Positions 9,142 through 17,630 of a DNA stretch of 64,000 nucleotides are shown piece after piece. A program made the translations under genes and the position numbers. Source of the stretch: Epilithonimonas bovis DSM 19482 (GTDB lineage: Bacteria; Bacteroidota; Bacteroidia; Flavobacteriales; Weeksellaceae); contig NZ_FTPU01000011.1 in assembly GCF_900108115.1 (NCBI RefSeq), positions 1 to 64,000 on the forward strand, given 5' to 3'. Every line of letters begins with the position of its first letter. Position 1 is the first letter of the stretch. The notes beneath the pieces were generated by a model. It did not search any database and was not told the origin of the DNA. It saw nothing but the letters and a program-made list of their open reading frames with translations.

Positions 9142-9149
9142 TACTTTTG
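9142..9149 (+). promoter_or_regulatory. Minus-7 box (TACTTTTG) upstream of the HAD gene
   Basis: The octamer fits TAnnTTTG and lies 73 bp before the ATG of the HAD-family gene. No TTG was seen at the minus-33 distance. Confidence 0.4.
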
Positions 9150-9221
9150 CACCGGTTAAATAAGATGATCTTATGAAGCATTTGTTCTGAATAAGACCCA
9201 TGAAAATTACAAAAGCTACTG

Positions 9222-9875
9222 ATGAAAAATACGGTTATTTTTGATATGGACGGTGTGATTGTGGATACGGAACCACTGCATAAAAAGGCCTATTACCAGC
9301 ACTTTGGAGAATTGGGTATTGAGGTAGATGCCGAATTATTCTCCAGGTTTACCGGTAAATCTACGCGCAATGTCTACCAGATGATCAAAGAGATTTTTAA
9401 GATCGGTACTGATGTTGAGGCGCTTATCCAGAGAAAAAGGACCATTTTTTATGGATTGTTTGATTCCGATCCGGCGCTGCAATTATTGGATGGTGTAGAG
9501 GATCTGGTCAAAAATCTGCATTCGGCCAATTTTCAGTTGATATTAGCATCGTCTGCTGCCAAATCTACTATTAACAGGGTTTTCAAACGCTTCGATCTGT
9601 TTCCTTACTTTTCATATTTGGTAAGTGGAGAGGATTTCCCCGAGTCAAAACCAAATCCGGCTATTTTCATCGAAGCTCAGAGACTTTCGGGTAACGTTAA
9701 AACCAGTTGCATCATTATAGAAGACAGTACCAACGGAATTTTGGCGGCCAACCGTGCTGATATATTTTGTGTGGGTTATAAAAGTGCCAACAGCAAAAAT
9801 CAGAATTATGAACTGGCAGATATGGTCATTCAGCATTTTGATGAGTTAGACCCAACCAGGATTGCGGATTTGTAA
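9222..9875 (+). CDS. HAD-superfamily phosphatase / beta-phosphoglucomutase-like
   Basis: The 217-residue protein has all four HAD motifs: I, DMDGVIVDTEPLH (D8, D10); II, LASSAAKS; III, the lysine in ESKPNPAIF; IV, IIEDSTNG. The helical cap follows motif I, as in subclass I enzymes such as beta-phosphoglucomutase and sugar-phosphate phosphatases. It would act in the cytoplasm on a phosphorylated sugar or similar small molecule; no neighbour gives the substrate. Confidence 0.85.
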   Translation: MKNTVIFDMDGVIVDTEPLHKKAYYQHFGELGIEVDAELFSRFTGKSTRNVYQMIKEIFKIGTDVEALIQRKRTIFYGLFDSDPALQLLDGVEDLVKNLHSANFQLILASSAAKSTINRVFKRFDLFPYFSYLVSGEDFPESKPNPAIFIEAQRLSGNVKTSCIIIEDSTNGILAANRADIFCVGYKSANSKNQNYELADMVIQHFDELDPTRIADL

Positions 9876-9878
9876 AAC

Positions 9879-10172
9879 TTAGTTGTCGTTTTGTGTGACC
9901 TTGATCCTGCCAAAACCATTTTGGTAGTATAGGCGGTTAGTAAACGTATCTCTGTAAATACTTGTATTTTCTCTGCCCAAGCTAAAACGGAATTTTTTAC
10001 CGGAGTTTCCTGTTTTTTGATTGCCCAAAAAAGCCAGTTGCTGACGGATCGACTGTACATTCTTTCTCAGATTTGTACTGTCGCTGATGAGTGAATCGGT
10101 CTTTAGAGACTGCTGAGCCACAAAAAATGGAGTGAAAATAGTAACTGCTAAAATCGTGATGATTGATTTCAT
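9879..10172 (-). CDS. Small secreted hypothetical protein
   Basis: The 97-residue product starts with a signal peptide (MKSIITILAVTIFTPFFVAQQ), then a polar domain ending in IYRDTFTNRLYYQNGFGRIKV. No family was recognised. It is the last gene of the minus-strand amidoligase cluster, 15 bp after the glutathionylspermidine-synthase-like ligase, so it may be co-transcribed, but its export argues for an unrelated role. Confidence 0.55.
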   Translation of the reverse strand: MKSIITILAVTIFTPFFVAQQSLKTDSLISDSTNLRKNVQSIRQQLAFLGNQKTGNSGKKFRFSLGRENTSIYRDTFTNRLYYQNGFGRIKVTQNDN

Positions 10173-10187
10173 GGCTTAAAAATATGT

Positions 10188-11369
10188 TTATTGTTCGAAA
10201 AAAGCCATAGAACTGCCAATCCAGATGGCGTCTTTCTTGTTAAAATCTACATTTACCATGGCCGCTTTTGTCATCCTTACCAGATTCACGAGAAGTTCCG
10301 GGTTTTCTGATTTGGGATTCCATGCAAAAAGCAAACGGATCTCTGCTTTGGAAAATTCGCCGTTGATATCTTTAAAAACCGGTGCGTAATCTACTTTGCG
10401 CTGCATGATATAGTTGTTTTTGTCCTTAATCTCATTAATGACTTCCTGAGTTGGGTTGAGATTCACACCACTGCCCGCAAAAGAAAAAAGAGGTTTCAGT
10501 ACAAAGTTTTCCAGAGATTCATTCTGAGGAAAATCGGATAAGTAATAACTTTTTGGGACAAATTCGTGCTTTAGTTTTGGCAGAATATATTTGGATATTT
10601 TGAAAAACCAGTTCGGATGGGTGACCCATTCTACGTCCACTTCTTCGCGGAAATCAAATTCGGTTTCCAGACCTTCGATCTTATCAAGCTCATCAAAAAT
10701 CACACGGTTATAGATCCGGTTGATAGGGATCAATTGTCCGTCATTTTCATAGAATAATTTTTTGCATTCTTTTTTGATTTTGGTCAGGCAAACGGTTTTG
10801 ATTCCCAGGTATTTTTCGGTGATGATAAAGTCAACTGCGGTTTTCTGTTTCTCAGGATAGATTTCCAGCAGAATCACGTTTTCTGGATTTTCGTCCCCAA
10901 CAATCACCTCTTTCAGCTTTTGGATGTATTCTTCTTTTGGAAGGCTGTTTTTAAGTGCATCCAGAAAAGGATAAACTTCAGTGATGATTTCTTCATACAA
11001 CTTCTGAAACCCAAACAGGCTGGGGAAGGCCTGCAATTCTATCAATTTCGGGACTATTTTTCCGTTCTCATCCTGGCAGATTCCAAAATCTATGGCTAAA
11101 AAGTGCGGTTTTTGCGTATCATTTGGGACGTTACAATGATTAGGGACGGCCTTTCTCAGCTCTTCTTCAGGCATCTGTTTGATTTGCGAAATGATGGACT
11201 GAGAAGCGTCATCCAGCTTTTCCCAAAAATCTTTGGTGAGGAAAATCGGGCTTTCTGATAAACGGAAAACAGATCCCTGGCCGGTTTCTTCTTTTACAAG
11301 ATCCTTGGTTTTCTGATATTTTTCTTCGGAAAATTCCTGGTTAAATTGAGATCTGTATTTTGTTATCAT
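10188..11369 (-). CDS. ATP-grasp ligase of glutathionylspermidine-synthase-like type
   Basis: The 393-residue protein has an N-terminal region with FLAIDFG (D94) and PKLIELQAFPSLFGFQ (E111), and a C-terminal ATP-binding segment NFVLKPLFSFAGSGV (K292 and the loop at 296-301). The order resembles the synthetase half of glutathionylspermidine synthase, where the metal-binding residues come before the nucleotide-binding lysine. Such enzymes join a carboxylate to an amine using ATP. It is the most downstream ligase of the cluster, 140 bp after the amidotransferase. Substrates are unknown. Confidence 0.65.
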   Translation of the reverse strand: MITKYRSQFNQEFSEEKYQKTKDLVKEETGQGSVFRLSESPIFLTKDFWEKLDDASQSIISQIKQMPEEELRKAVPNHCNVPNDTQKPHFLAIDFGICQDENGKIVPKLIELQAFPSLFGFQKLYEEIITEVYPFLDALKNSLPKEEYIQKLKEVIVGDENPENVILLEIYPEKQKTAVDFIITEKYLGIKTVCLTKIKKECKKLFYENDGQLIPINRIYNRVIFDELDKIEGLETEFDFREEVDVEWVTHPNWFFKISKYILPKLKHEFVPKSYYLSDFPQNESLENFVLKPLFSFAGSGVNLNPTQEVINEIKDKNNYIMQRKVDYAPVFKDINGEFSKAEIRLLFAWNPKSENPELLVNLVRMTKAAMVNVDFNKKDAIWIGSSMAFFEQ

Positions 11370-11510
11370 AGTTTGTGTTTGGTTGTTGGTATGTGACAGT
11401 TATTTTTTAAAATAATTCACCATTAGAATAACTTATCATAATCATCCTGATTTAACAATATATTCAGGATTTAGAGCATTAATTTTAATCTAAGATCTGA
11501 CATCTAAATT

Positions 11511-12359
11511 CTAACATCTATTCAATACCATATTTTTAGTAATTTGTTCAGCCGCAGACTGTAAAAATCTTGGGATGATTTGGGCTCTGGTCAGCACAAT
11601 CTTATCATCATCATCCATCCGGTCGATCGTTTCCAGGTATTTTTCCATCCCAAATGTTTCTACCATGGCTTCTTTGTTTTTAGGGTCTTCCAGATTTTTG
11701 ATAAAACCTATAGGATCGGCCTCCGGATGGAACTGCGTTCCGAAGATTTCATCAGAAAAACGTACTGCCATCAGGGCTCTTTCCAGATGTACATTGGGAC
11801 GGATTTTTTCCAAAGCCACCACTTTCATTCCCAGTTCATTCAATTTTTCCTGATTTGGTTCGATGCATTGATACGCTCTGGAATCTACAGCATAGAAAGG
11901 TTCGGGCAGGTTTTTGAACAAAAATTCTTTTTCGCCGTCTTCGGATTTGTGGATGGGCATCACACCAAAAGAGTAGGACTTACGCTTGCAGACATTGGCA
12001 ATCCCAAAATGAATAACCGCCAGCTGGAAAGAATGGCAGATCAAAAACGCATATTTTTTCTGATCATTATCTTTGTTATGTTGCCAAATGGTATCTAAAA
12101 ACTTAGCATATTTACCTTCCCAGATGTAGCCTTCTCTGTGCGGATTTCCTGGTCCTCCGGAAGATATAAAGATATCAAAATCTTCAATTTTGGGCATTTC
12201 AGCTTTGTAACGGACATCAAAGATATCTACAGAAACATCATAGTCTGACTGTTCCTGAAACGCTTTTGCCAGCTCTTTTATATTGCGCATCCCTTGGTTG
12301 GGATGATTGTTATTCATATCCAGAAGTGCAATTCTTACATCATTTTTAGTCATATTCAT
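11511..12359 (-). CDS. Class I glutamine amidotransferase-like protein
   Basis: The 282-residue protein has a GATase-I fold: an oxyanion strand ISSGGPGNP (66-73), a nucleophile elbow FLICHSFQLA with C108, and GTQFHPEADP with H211 and E213, so Cys, His and Glu are all present. The elbow reads ICHSFQ instead of the common GICxGxQ. Members with a full triad release ammonia from glutamine or hydrolyse gamma-glutamyl amides. It is often auto-named GMP synthase, but it lacks the synthetase domains. Between two ligase genes, it probably serves the same pathway, as ammonia donor or gamma-glutamyl remover (inference). Confidence 0.75.
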   Translation of the reverse strand: MNMTKNDVRIALLDMNNNHPNQGMRNIKELAKAFQEQSDYDVSVDIFDVRYKAEMPKIEDFDIFISSGGPGNPHREGYIWEGKYAKFLDTIWQHNKDNDQKKYAFLICHSFQLAVIHFGIANVCKRKSYSFGVMPIHKSEDGEKEFLFKNLPEPFYAVDSRAYQCIEPNQEKLNELGMKVVALEKIRPNVHLERALMAVRFSDEIFGTQFHPEADPIGFIKNLEDPKNKEAMVETFGMEKYLETIDRMDDDDKIVLTRAQIIPRFLQSAAEQITKNMVLNRC

Positions 12360-12367
12360 AATCGTCT

Positions 12368-12661
12368 TTAATAAATTGATTTTTGTTTACCATCTCTGAA
12401 GTTAATGATTACAATCTGTTTCTTTTTTGCGTTTATTTTGTAAACAATATAGTTATTCTCATCAACCATTCCTTTGTGCAGGTTTTTGAATTTTGCAGTC
12501 TTAGGATATAGATTTGGCTGCAGTTTTATCCTTTCTATGAATTGGTTAAGATGATTCTCCAGTCTCAATATTTCTTTTTCTGTCCAGTGTTGCTTAAGAT
12601 ATTCAACTGTTTTACGAAGGCCTTTTTCTGCACGTACAGTCCATATGGTTTCTATTTCCAT
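12368..12661 (-). CDS. RelE/ParE family toxin
   Basis: The 97-residue basic protein has the ParE/RelE pattern: an N-terminal strand (IETIWTVRAEKGLRKTVEYL), a helical hairpin (WTEKEILRLENHLNQFIERI), NLYPKTAKFKNLHKGMVDENNYIVYKI and a C-terminal IINFRDGKQK. RelE members cut mRNA at the ribosome and ParE members inhibit gyrase; the type cannot be decided here. Its start overlaps the antitoxin gene by 10 bp, so the two are translationally coupled. Confidence 0.8.
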   Translation of the reverse strand: MEIETIWTVRAEKGLRKTVEYLKQHWTEKEILRLENHLNQFIERIKLQPNLYPKTAKFKNLHKGMVDENNYIVYKINAKKKQIVIINFRDGKQKSIY

Positions 12662-12882
12662 TCATCAAACAATTTCATCACATCCCGGTGTGATTTTACT
12701 TGTCCATTTTCGGCATCTTTAAGTCCAACTTCGATATCCTGATGTTCTTCTTTACTCAATTCTTCCCACCAATCCTGAGATCCTTCTTGTCGAAAAATAT
12801 CTTTTATTTTTTCAAGTACACTTTCTTTTTGAGTATTTAGTAAAAGATTCATCAATTCTAATTTGGTTGCTTCTATATTCAT
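12652..12882 (-). CDS. Antitoxin of the ParE/RelE module
   Basis: This 76-residue acidic protein (MNIEATKLELMNLLLNTQKES...) precedes and overlaps the toxin gene, the standard antitoxin position. It is helical, with a C-terminal toxin-binding tail (HRDVMKLFDEWK). The ATG at 12882 is preferred over a TTG at 12888. A TAAATTTG box 14 nt upstream gives the pair its own promoter inside the amidoligase cluster. Confidence 0.75.
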   Translation of the reverse strand: MNIEATKLELMNLLLNTQKESVLEKIKDIFRQEGSQDWWEELSKEEHQDIEVGLKDAENGQVKSHRDVMKLFDEWK

Positions 12883-12896
12883 AACCAATGTTTTTG

Positions 12897-12904
12897 CAAA
12901 TTTA
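12897..12904 (-). promoter_or_regulatory. Minus-7 box (TAAATTTG) of the toxin-antitoxin pair
   Basis: The octamer fits TAnnTTTG on the minus strand, 14 nt upstream of the antitoxin ATG, so the pair can be transcribed separately from the surrounding cluster. Confidence 0.45.
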
Positions 12905-12950
12905 TAAAAAATGAAATGGTTGTTTTCCTGACAATTATCTTTAAGAAAAG

Positions 12951-14054
12951 TTACACAAGTCCTTTCTCGGTTTCATAGATCATATAATCTACTACTTTTT
13001 TCAGGTCGCCGCCTGTTTCTTCAAAGACTCTGAGTTGTCTGTCTGCTCCGGTTCCGTTTTTCACGATTTCCCGTGCGTATTCTACTTCCTTCCTGCATCC
13101 AAGATCATCCACAACATCATCAATAAAAGCTAACAATTCCTCCAACAGATCTTTATAAGGGACGCTGATTTCTTTGCCAAAATCAATCAGATGCGCATCA
13201 ATCCCGTCTTTGGAAGCACGCCATTTGTTTTCTGTCAGCAGCAATCTCCTATAGCTTCTGTAACTGGTATTTTGCTGATGCATTTTGTAAACTTTAGCCA
13301 CCAAAGCCTGCATAATTGCTGCGAGGCAAACTGTTTCGTCAATCGTCAAAGGCATATCGCAAATCCTGAATTCTATCGTTGGGTAGAACGGATGCACGCG
13401 GAGATCCCACCAGATTTTCTTGGCGTTATCGATGGTTCCGGTTTTCACCATCAGGTTGACATAAGCATCAAATTCCGCCACACTGCTGAAGTAGCTAGGC
13501 AATCCGGTTCTTGGGAATTTGGCGAAAACCTCCTGTCGATAAGATTTGAAACCCGTCAATCTTCCAACCCAAAACGGGGAATTGGTAGACAGTGCATAAA
13601 CATGCGGCAGGAAATAGCGCATCACATTCTGGATCCTGATGCCTTCTTCACGGTCAGGAATCCCAATGTGAACGTGCAATCCGAAAATCAAATTTGACCT
13701 TGCAACATCGCCCATATCTCTTACGATTTTATCATAACGAGCATCTTTTGTGATAATATTATCTTTCCAGTGCGAAAATGGATGCGTGCCACCGCCGGAA
13801 ACGCGCAAACCTTGCTCATGAGCGGTTTTTACGAGATGTCTCCTTAGGTCGGTCAACTCCTGGCGGACCTGCTGTATGTTTTCACAGATCCCCGTTTCCA
13901 TTTCCACGACTGATTCGTGCATCTCGTGTTTTAGGTTTTCGCTGAGGACGGCTTTTCCGCCTTCTATAATTTTGGAGACATGGGAAACCAAATCGCGGCT
14001 TTCGGCATCGATGATCTGGTATTCTTCCTCGACACCAATGGTGAATTTGTGCAT
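12951..14054 (-). CDS. Carboxylate-amine ligase, GCS2 family (YbdK-like)
   Basis: GCS2 enzymes (COG2170) are glutamate-cysteine-ligase-fold amidoligases that form amide bonds with ATP; YbdK has weak glutamate-cysteine ligase activity. The 367-residue protein shows the N-terminal GVEEEYQIID (7-16), an SGGGTHPFSHW segment, HVHIGIPD followed by an NVMRYFLP...LSTNSPFW stretch, and EFRICDMPLT. These are characteristic and intact. I chose the ATG at 14054 because GVEEEYQ normally lies a few residues from the start; an upstream ATG would add 31 residues reading through a repeat. In the cluster it probably makes the first or a branch amide bond (inference). Confidence 0.85.
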   Translation of the reverse strand: MHKFTIGVEEEYQIIDAESRDLVSHVSKIIEGGKAVLSENLKHEMHESVVEMETGICENIQQVRQELTDLRRHLVKTAHEQGLRVSGGGTHPFSHWKDNIITKDARYDKIVRDMGDVARSNLIFGLHVHIGIPDREEGIRIQNVMRYFLPHVYALSTNSPFWVGRLTGFKSYRQEVFAKFPRTGLPSYFSSVAEFDAYVNLMVKTGTIDNAKKIWWDLRVHPFYPTIEFRICDMPLTIDETVCLAAIMQALVAKVYKMHQQNTSYRSYRRLLLTENKWRASKDGIDAHLIDFGKEISVPYKDLLEELLAFIDDVVDDLGCRKEVEYAREIVKNGTGADRQLRVFEETGGDLKKVVDYMIYETEKGLV

Positions 14055-14109
14055 TTTTTTTCTTGTGTTAGTTAAGTTAGTAGTGTAAGTTTTGCAATGT
14101 TTTTGTAAC

Positions 14110-14214
14110 AGCGAATGGCAAAGCAGCCCGGCCTGAGTGAAGCTCATTTTTTTTGCTTTGAAGTGAGGCTGGCAAAAAAATAGCGGGAACGGAGGACGGA
14201 TTAGCTGCCCAAAA
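14110..14214. repeat. GC-rich dispersed repeat, related copy (AGCCCGGCCTGAG type)
   Basis: This non-coding segment between the GCS2 and ATP-grasp genes contains CAGCCCGGCCTGAGTGAAGC, TAGCGGGAACGGAGGACGGA and TTAGCTGCCC. Its reverse complement matches 26984-27147 in several blocks (CTAATCCG, CGGGCTGC, the ATTCGCT/ATTTGCT end) and shares a weaker layout with the repeats at 4992 and 50434. It interrupts the operon with about 160 bp. Confidence 0.5.
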
Positions 14215-14216
14215 AA

Positions 14217-15167
14217 TTAAAGTTTATTGGTTACAAATGTTCCCCATTCGATATTGATTTTGCCGGGTTTGTAGCCTTTTGCTTTCTCAATTGCGAGTTT
14301 TGCGGCGTGTTCTACAATCCATTGGAAATTTTCTTCGCCCACCGAATTCCGGTCTGCATCCGGTGCAGGATTGCAAAAATCTATAGCGTAAGGGATACCG
14401 TCTCTCACAGCAAATTCTACCGTATTGAAATCATAGCCCAACGCTTCATTCATCTTGAGGGTGTAGTCGGTAATGGTTTTCAATAATTTTTCGAGTTCTT
14501 TGCCTTCGGTTTTGTGAGTGGTTGCGTAGCGCAGAGGATGAGGGTTTCTTGGTTCGTAAGGCATAATGTGGACATATTTTCTGCCCAGGCAATATACTCT
14601 GTAATAATCCTCGAAAACGATCTCTTCCTGTACCATCATTACCAATTGCTCTGTTTCTGCGTGTTTTGCCCACATATCTTCGGGGCTCTCTACACGATAA
14701 ACATTGCGCCAGCCACCACCGTCGTGAGGTTTCATATAAGCTGGGAAACCGATGTAATTGAAGATGTACTCCCAATCGTGAGGGAATTTTAGGTTTCTGA
14801 AAGACGTTTCCGTAGTATTGGTTGGTCTCTCGTGAGAAGGCAGCAAAACGGTTTTCGGAAGCGGAATTCCGATTTTTGACATCAACGCGTTGTTGAAGAA
14901 TTTCTCATCTGCGCTCCACCAGAATGGATTATTAATAACATAAGTCCCGTTAACAGCAGCATTTTTAAGATAAGCCCTGTAGAAAGGCACATCCTGCGAA
15001 ATCCGGTCGATGATGACAGCGTAGCCATAATCTGCGCCTTGCTCCAGTTTGTCGATCATTACCGGTTCTGCGATATATTCCCCTTTGCCGAGTTCATTCA
15101 CTTTATCGATAAAAGCCCAAGGGAAAGTGTCCTCCATCCCGAATAAGATTCCAATTTTTTTTGCCAT
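14217..15167 (-). CDS. ATP-grasp ligase (RimK-like fold)
   Basis: The 316-residue protein has an N-terminal pre-ATP-grasp domain and ATP-grasp core motifs: FPAYMKPHDGGGWRNVYRV (K146, loop 148-153), MMVQEEI in the hinge, and GYDFNTVEFAVRDG...AIDFCNPAPD with E251, D263 and N266 as probable metal ligands. ATP-grasp enzymes activate a carboxylate as acyl-phosphate and couple it to an amine or thiol. It lies between the GCS2 ligase and an esterase on the same strand. The substrates are unknown. Confidence in the fold is high; confidence in a pathway role is moderate. Confidence 0.8.
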   Translation of the reverse strand: MAKKIGILFGMEDTFPWAFIDKVNELGKGEYIAEPVMIDKLEQGADYGYAVIIDRISQDVPFYRAYLKNAAVNGTYVINNPFWWSADEKFFNNALMSKIGIPLPKTVLLPSHERPTNTTETSFRNLKFPHDWEYIFNYIGFPAYMKPHDGGGWRNVYRVESPEDMWAKHAETEQLVMMVQEEIVFEDYYRVYCLGRKYVHIMPYEPRNPHPLRYATTHKTEGKELEKLLKTITDYTLKMNEALGYDFNTVEFAVRDGIPYAIDFCNPAPDADRNSVGEENFQWIVEHAAKLAIEKAKGYKPGKINIEWGTFVTNKL

Positions 15168-15312
15168 AATGTTTTGTTTTTTGGTCAGAAGTCCGATGTT
15201 GGATATCTGAAGTTTGTATGTTTATTTTATTAATTTAAAACTATTGTCTCATGGATTAAGTTGTTTTTTTATATTTTAAATTTGCTAAATCACTAAAATC
15301 TGCGAGAGATTA

Positions 15313-15337
15313 TTATTGATTGATTGATTGATTGATT
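15313..15337. repeat. Simple tandem repeat (TGAT)n
   Basis: About five to six uninterrupted TGAT units end at the stop codon of the esterase gene. Such a tract can change length by slippage, but here it only touches the 3' end of the gene. Confidence 0.8.
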
Positions 15338-16050
15338 TACCCGAAAAACCTTCCAATAAATTTCGGGAAAACCATTCTCCAAAGCACCCAATCGTGATCT
15401 ATCCATTTTTGCTCATCATACCAGTGATTAATTCCTTTTGATGTTAAGATGCCCGCCATTTTCCTGGTTGGTTCCAGGCAAATGTCGCCGTCCGAAGTGC
15501 TGAGTACAATATGCATATGCTTATATTTCCAGGCTTCATCATTCTTCACGAATTCATCCGGACAATTGAAATAAATCAGCTGATCCTGATAGCCGTCCAT
15601 AAAATTCCGGATGTTAAAAGCACCAGACAGACAGAAAAGATGTGAAACCAAATCTGGAAATCTAAACGCAAAATTTGCTGCGTGATAACCACCAAAACTT
15701 GCGCCTGCAACAGCTACACGATGTGTGTTATGCGTTCTTTGGATATAAGGAATGAACTCCTGAACCAAAAACTGAACATACATTTCGTAATTTCTAATTC
15801 TTTCGTAAGGAGAAATTCCTTTGTCATAAAAACTGAATTTATCAATCGTCTGAACATTGAATAATTTCAAAATGCCATTGTCTGTGAAATGGGAAATACT
15901 TCCGTTAAGATGAAAATCTGCGTTCTGGGTATAAGAACCCTGCGAAGTCGGAAACATAATTATGGGATAACCGAAATGACCGGTAACCTCCAGCGGAAGG
16001 CTCATCCCAAGAATATGTGAATAATAATCTGTATGTATAATCTGAGGCAT
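15337..16050 (-). CDS. Esterase-type alpha/beta hydrolase (COG4947-like)
   Basis: The 237-residue cytoplasmic protein (no signal peptide) carries a nucleophile elbow AGASFGGYHA, an acid segment LSTSDGDICLE and a catalytic-histidine segment WIDHDWVLWRMVFP, so a Ser-Asp-His triad is plausible. It resembles predicted esterases of the enterochelin-esterase-like group. It lies between two ATP-grasp genes and is probably a tailoring or proof-reading hydrolase of that pathway (inference). Confidence 0.75.
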   Translation of the reverse strand: MPQIIHTDYYSHILGMSLPLEVTGHFGYPIIMFPTSQGSYTQNADFHLNGSISHFTDNGILKLFNVQTIDKFSFYDKGISPYERIRNYEMYVQFLVQEFIPYIQRTHNTHRVAVAGASFGGYHAANFAFRFPDLVSHLFCLSGAFNIRNFMDGYQDQLIYFNCPDEFVKNDEAWKYKHMHIVLSTSDGDICLEPTRKMAGILTSKGINHWYDEQKWIDHDWVLWRMVFPKFIGRFFG

Positions 16051-16143
16051 ATGTTTTTTATAAATGATAATTGATGAATGATTTCTCTTTCAAGATCGTT
16101 AAGTTGACATTGTTGTCAGGCTGAAGCTCTCGAAGCTCACAGA

Positions 16144-17349
16144 TTAGCTGGTTGGTTTTTCTTTTGGTGGTAAAATGTTCAGGATTTGCTCTGTTACAAT
16201 TTGTGCAGCCTCATCCAGCCGTTGCTGTATTTTGTCTGCGCTATCCGATTGGTAAACAATACCGATATGATAATCTATAGGAAGAAATTTGACCACTTCA
16301 GGGTTTTCCAAGATGCTTGTGTCAGGATGTTTTTCTTTGGCCAGAGCTACAATTAAGCCTGCAAAACGATGTTGCGATTCTTCTACTTTATAGCTTCGAG
16401 AATCTAAAAGCGCATTTTCCAGCTTTGCCCATTCTCGCCAGATATTGACGCCGGTTGCCGCTTCTACCATATCGGGAATGTGGGCACCGCCAACTCTTGA
16501 TGACGTTTCAAGGAAATAATATTGTCCGTCAATTCCTCTGATATATTCGCTGTGAGTTGCGCCGTTCTGAATCCCGAATTTTGTTAGAACTTCTTTGTTG
16601 ATTTTTTCCAAACCTTTTGCTTCGTCCGAATTTTTATCCAGGGTTTTGGTACGGAAAACGCCGCCTTCGTGAGAGACCTTCATTGGCGGAGAAAGGTATT
16701 TTGAAAAACACGAAAATACGATCTCCTTGTTGTAAACCAAACAATCTACGTGATAGACATCGCCGGGTTTGAAGGCTTCCAGAAGAAATTTATAACGCTC
16801 ATCACCAAGACTTTCCACTGCAGGCCAGAGCTCTTCTACCGAATTAATTTTCTTGATGCCGCTTGCGGACGCTTCGGAACGAGGTTTCAGAACCCACGGA
16901 CCGGGAACGTCCTGCGTGAATTTGTGAAGTTTTTCATCATTGAAAATCGAGGAAAATTCCGGTACAGAGATCCCATTGTCTTTGGCTTGCTGGCGCATGG
17001 CCAGTTTATCCCGGAAATAGCGGTACGTTGTCTGTCCCATCCCGGGAATCCGGTAGGTTTCACGGATCATCGCCGCTTTTTCCACATCGTAATCGTCCAG
17101 AGCGATCACCGCATCTATCTGATGATTTTTCATGAGGTAAGCAAAGCCCTGAACCAGTTGATCGAGGTTCCAGACGGACGGTTCGAGCTCCGGCATATAA
17201 TATATTTCATCTATGGCGTGCCACGGCCACGGTTTTTCTTTCAGGTTTTCCGAAGTAATGAGAATGACTTTGTCACCGAGTTTTTTGCACTCGTCCATAA
17301 AATCGTAACCTTTATAATAGCAGGAGATGCAGACAATCGTTTTTTCCAT
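16144..17349 (-). CDS. ATP-grasp ligase (carnosine-synthase / biotin-carboxylase-like)
   Basis: The 401-residue protein has a Rossmann-like N-terminus (MEKTIVCISCYYKG; AVIALDDYDVEKAAMIRE), a linker with MGQTTYRYFRDKLAMRQQAKDNGI typical of carboxylate ligases, the ATP-binding segment GPWVLKPRSEASASGI (K155) and metal-binding THSEYI (E268) and FLETSSRVGG (E281, R285). This layout is that of amino acid ligases such as carnosine synthase and bacilysin-type BtrJ/LAL enzymes. It is the third ATP-grasp enzyme of the cluster and the most likely to join two amino acids. Substrates are not visible. Confidence 0.8.
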   Translation of the reverse strand: MEKTIVCISCYYKGYDFMDECKKLGDKVILITSENLKEKPWPWHAIDEIYYMPELEPSVWNLDQLVQGFAYLMKNHQIDAVIALDDYDVEKAAMIRETYRIPGMGQTTYRYFRDKLAMRQQAKDNGISVPEFSSIFNDEKLHKFTQDVPGPWVLKPRSEASASGIKKINSVEELWPAVESLGDERYKFLLEAFKPGDVYHVDCLVYNKEIVFSCFSKYLSPPMKVSHEGGVFRTKTLDKNSDEAKGLEKINKEVLTKFGIQNGATHSEYIRGIDGQYYFLETSSRVGGAHIPDMVEAATGVNIWREWAKLENALLDSRSYKVEESQHRFAGLIVALAKEKHPDTSILENPEVVKFLPIDYHIGIVYQSDSADKIQQRLDEAAQIVTEQILNILPPKEKPTS

Positions 17350-17351
17350 AA

Positions 17352-17630
17352 TTAAATTTTTTCGTTTCTTAATAAGATTTCAAAGCCTTCATCTGCAGTA
17401 TCTACGACGTAAATTTTATTTTCTTCGAAATAGAATTCTTTATACTCATTTAATAATTCCACTAAGTCGATTTTGTTTTCTCGAATAATCTTTAAGATTT
17501 CAATCTTTTTCTCCATTGTAGTTTGATTGTATTGACTTGAATTTGGGTCAAATAATGTTCTCAAAGTTCTATGTTTCCAAAGATTTCCTTTCGAAAATAT
17601 TTTGTCTAATTTCTGTTGGTAATGCATCAT
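17352..17630 (-). CDS. Hypothetical protein, second gene of an unknown pair
   Basis: The 92-residue Lys/Glu-rich protein (MMHYQQKLDKIFSKGNLWKH...) has no recognised domain. Its start overlaps the stop of the upstream gene by 4 bp, and it ends 2 bp before the ATP-grasp gene, so it is part of a tight polycistron. It is visibly richer in AT than its cluster neighbours, hinting at later insertion. Confidence 0.55.
   Translation of the reverse strand: MMHYQQKLDKIFSKGNLWKHRTLRTLFDPNSSQYNQTTMEKKIEILKIIRENKIDLVELLNEYKEFYFEENKIYVVDTADEGFEILLRNEKI

Noticed and set aside
11580-12098. Open frame of 172 residues on + opposite the amidotransferase
   Set aside because: The minus frame has an intact Cys-His-Glu triad; the + frame has no recognisable domain.
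13191-13697. Open frame of 168 residues on + opposite the GCS2 ligase
   Set aside because: It is a shadow of the conserved GCS2 segments.
16750-17355. Open frame of 201 residues on + opposite an ATP-grasp gene
   Set aside because: It mirrors the well-supported minus-strand ligase and shows no protein-like motif.
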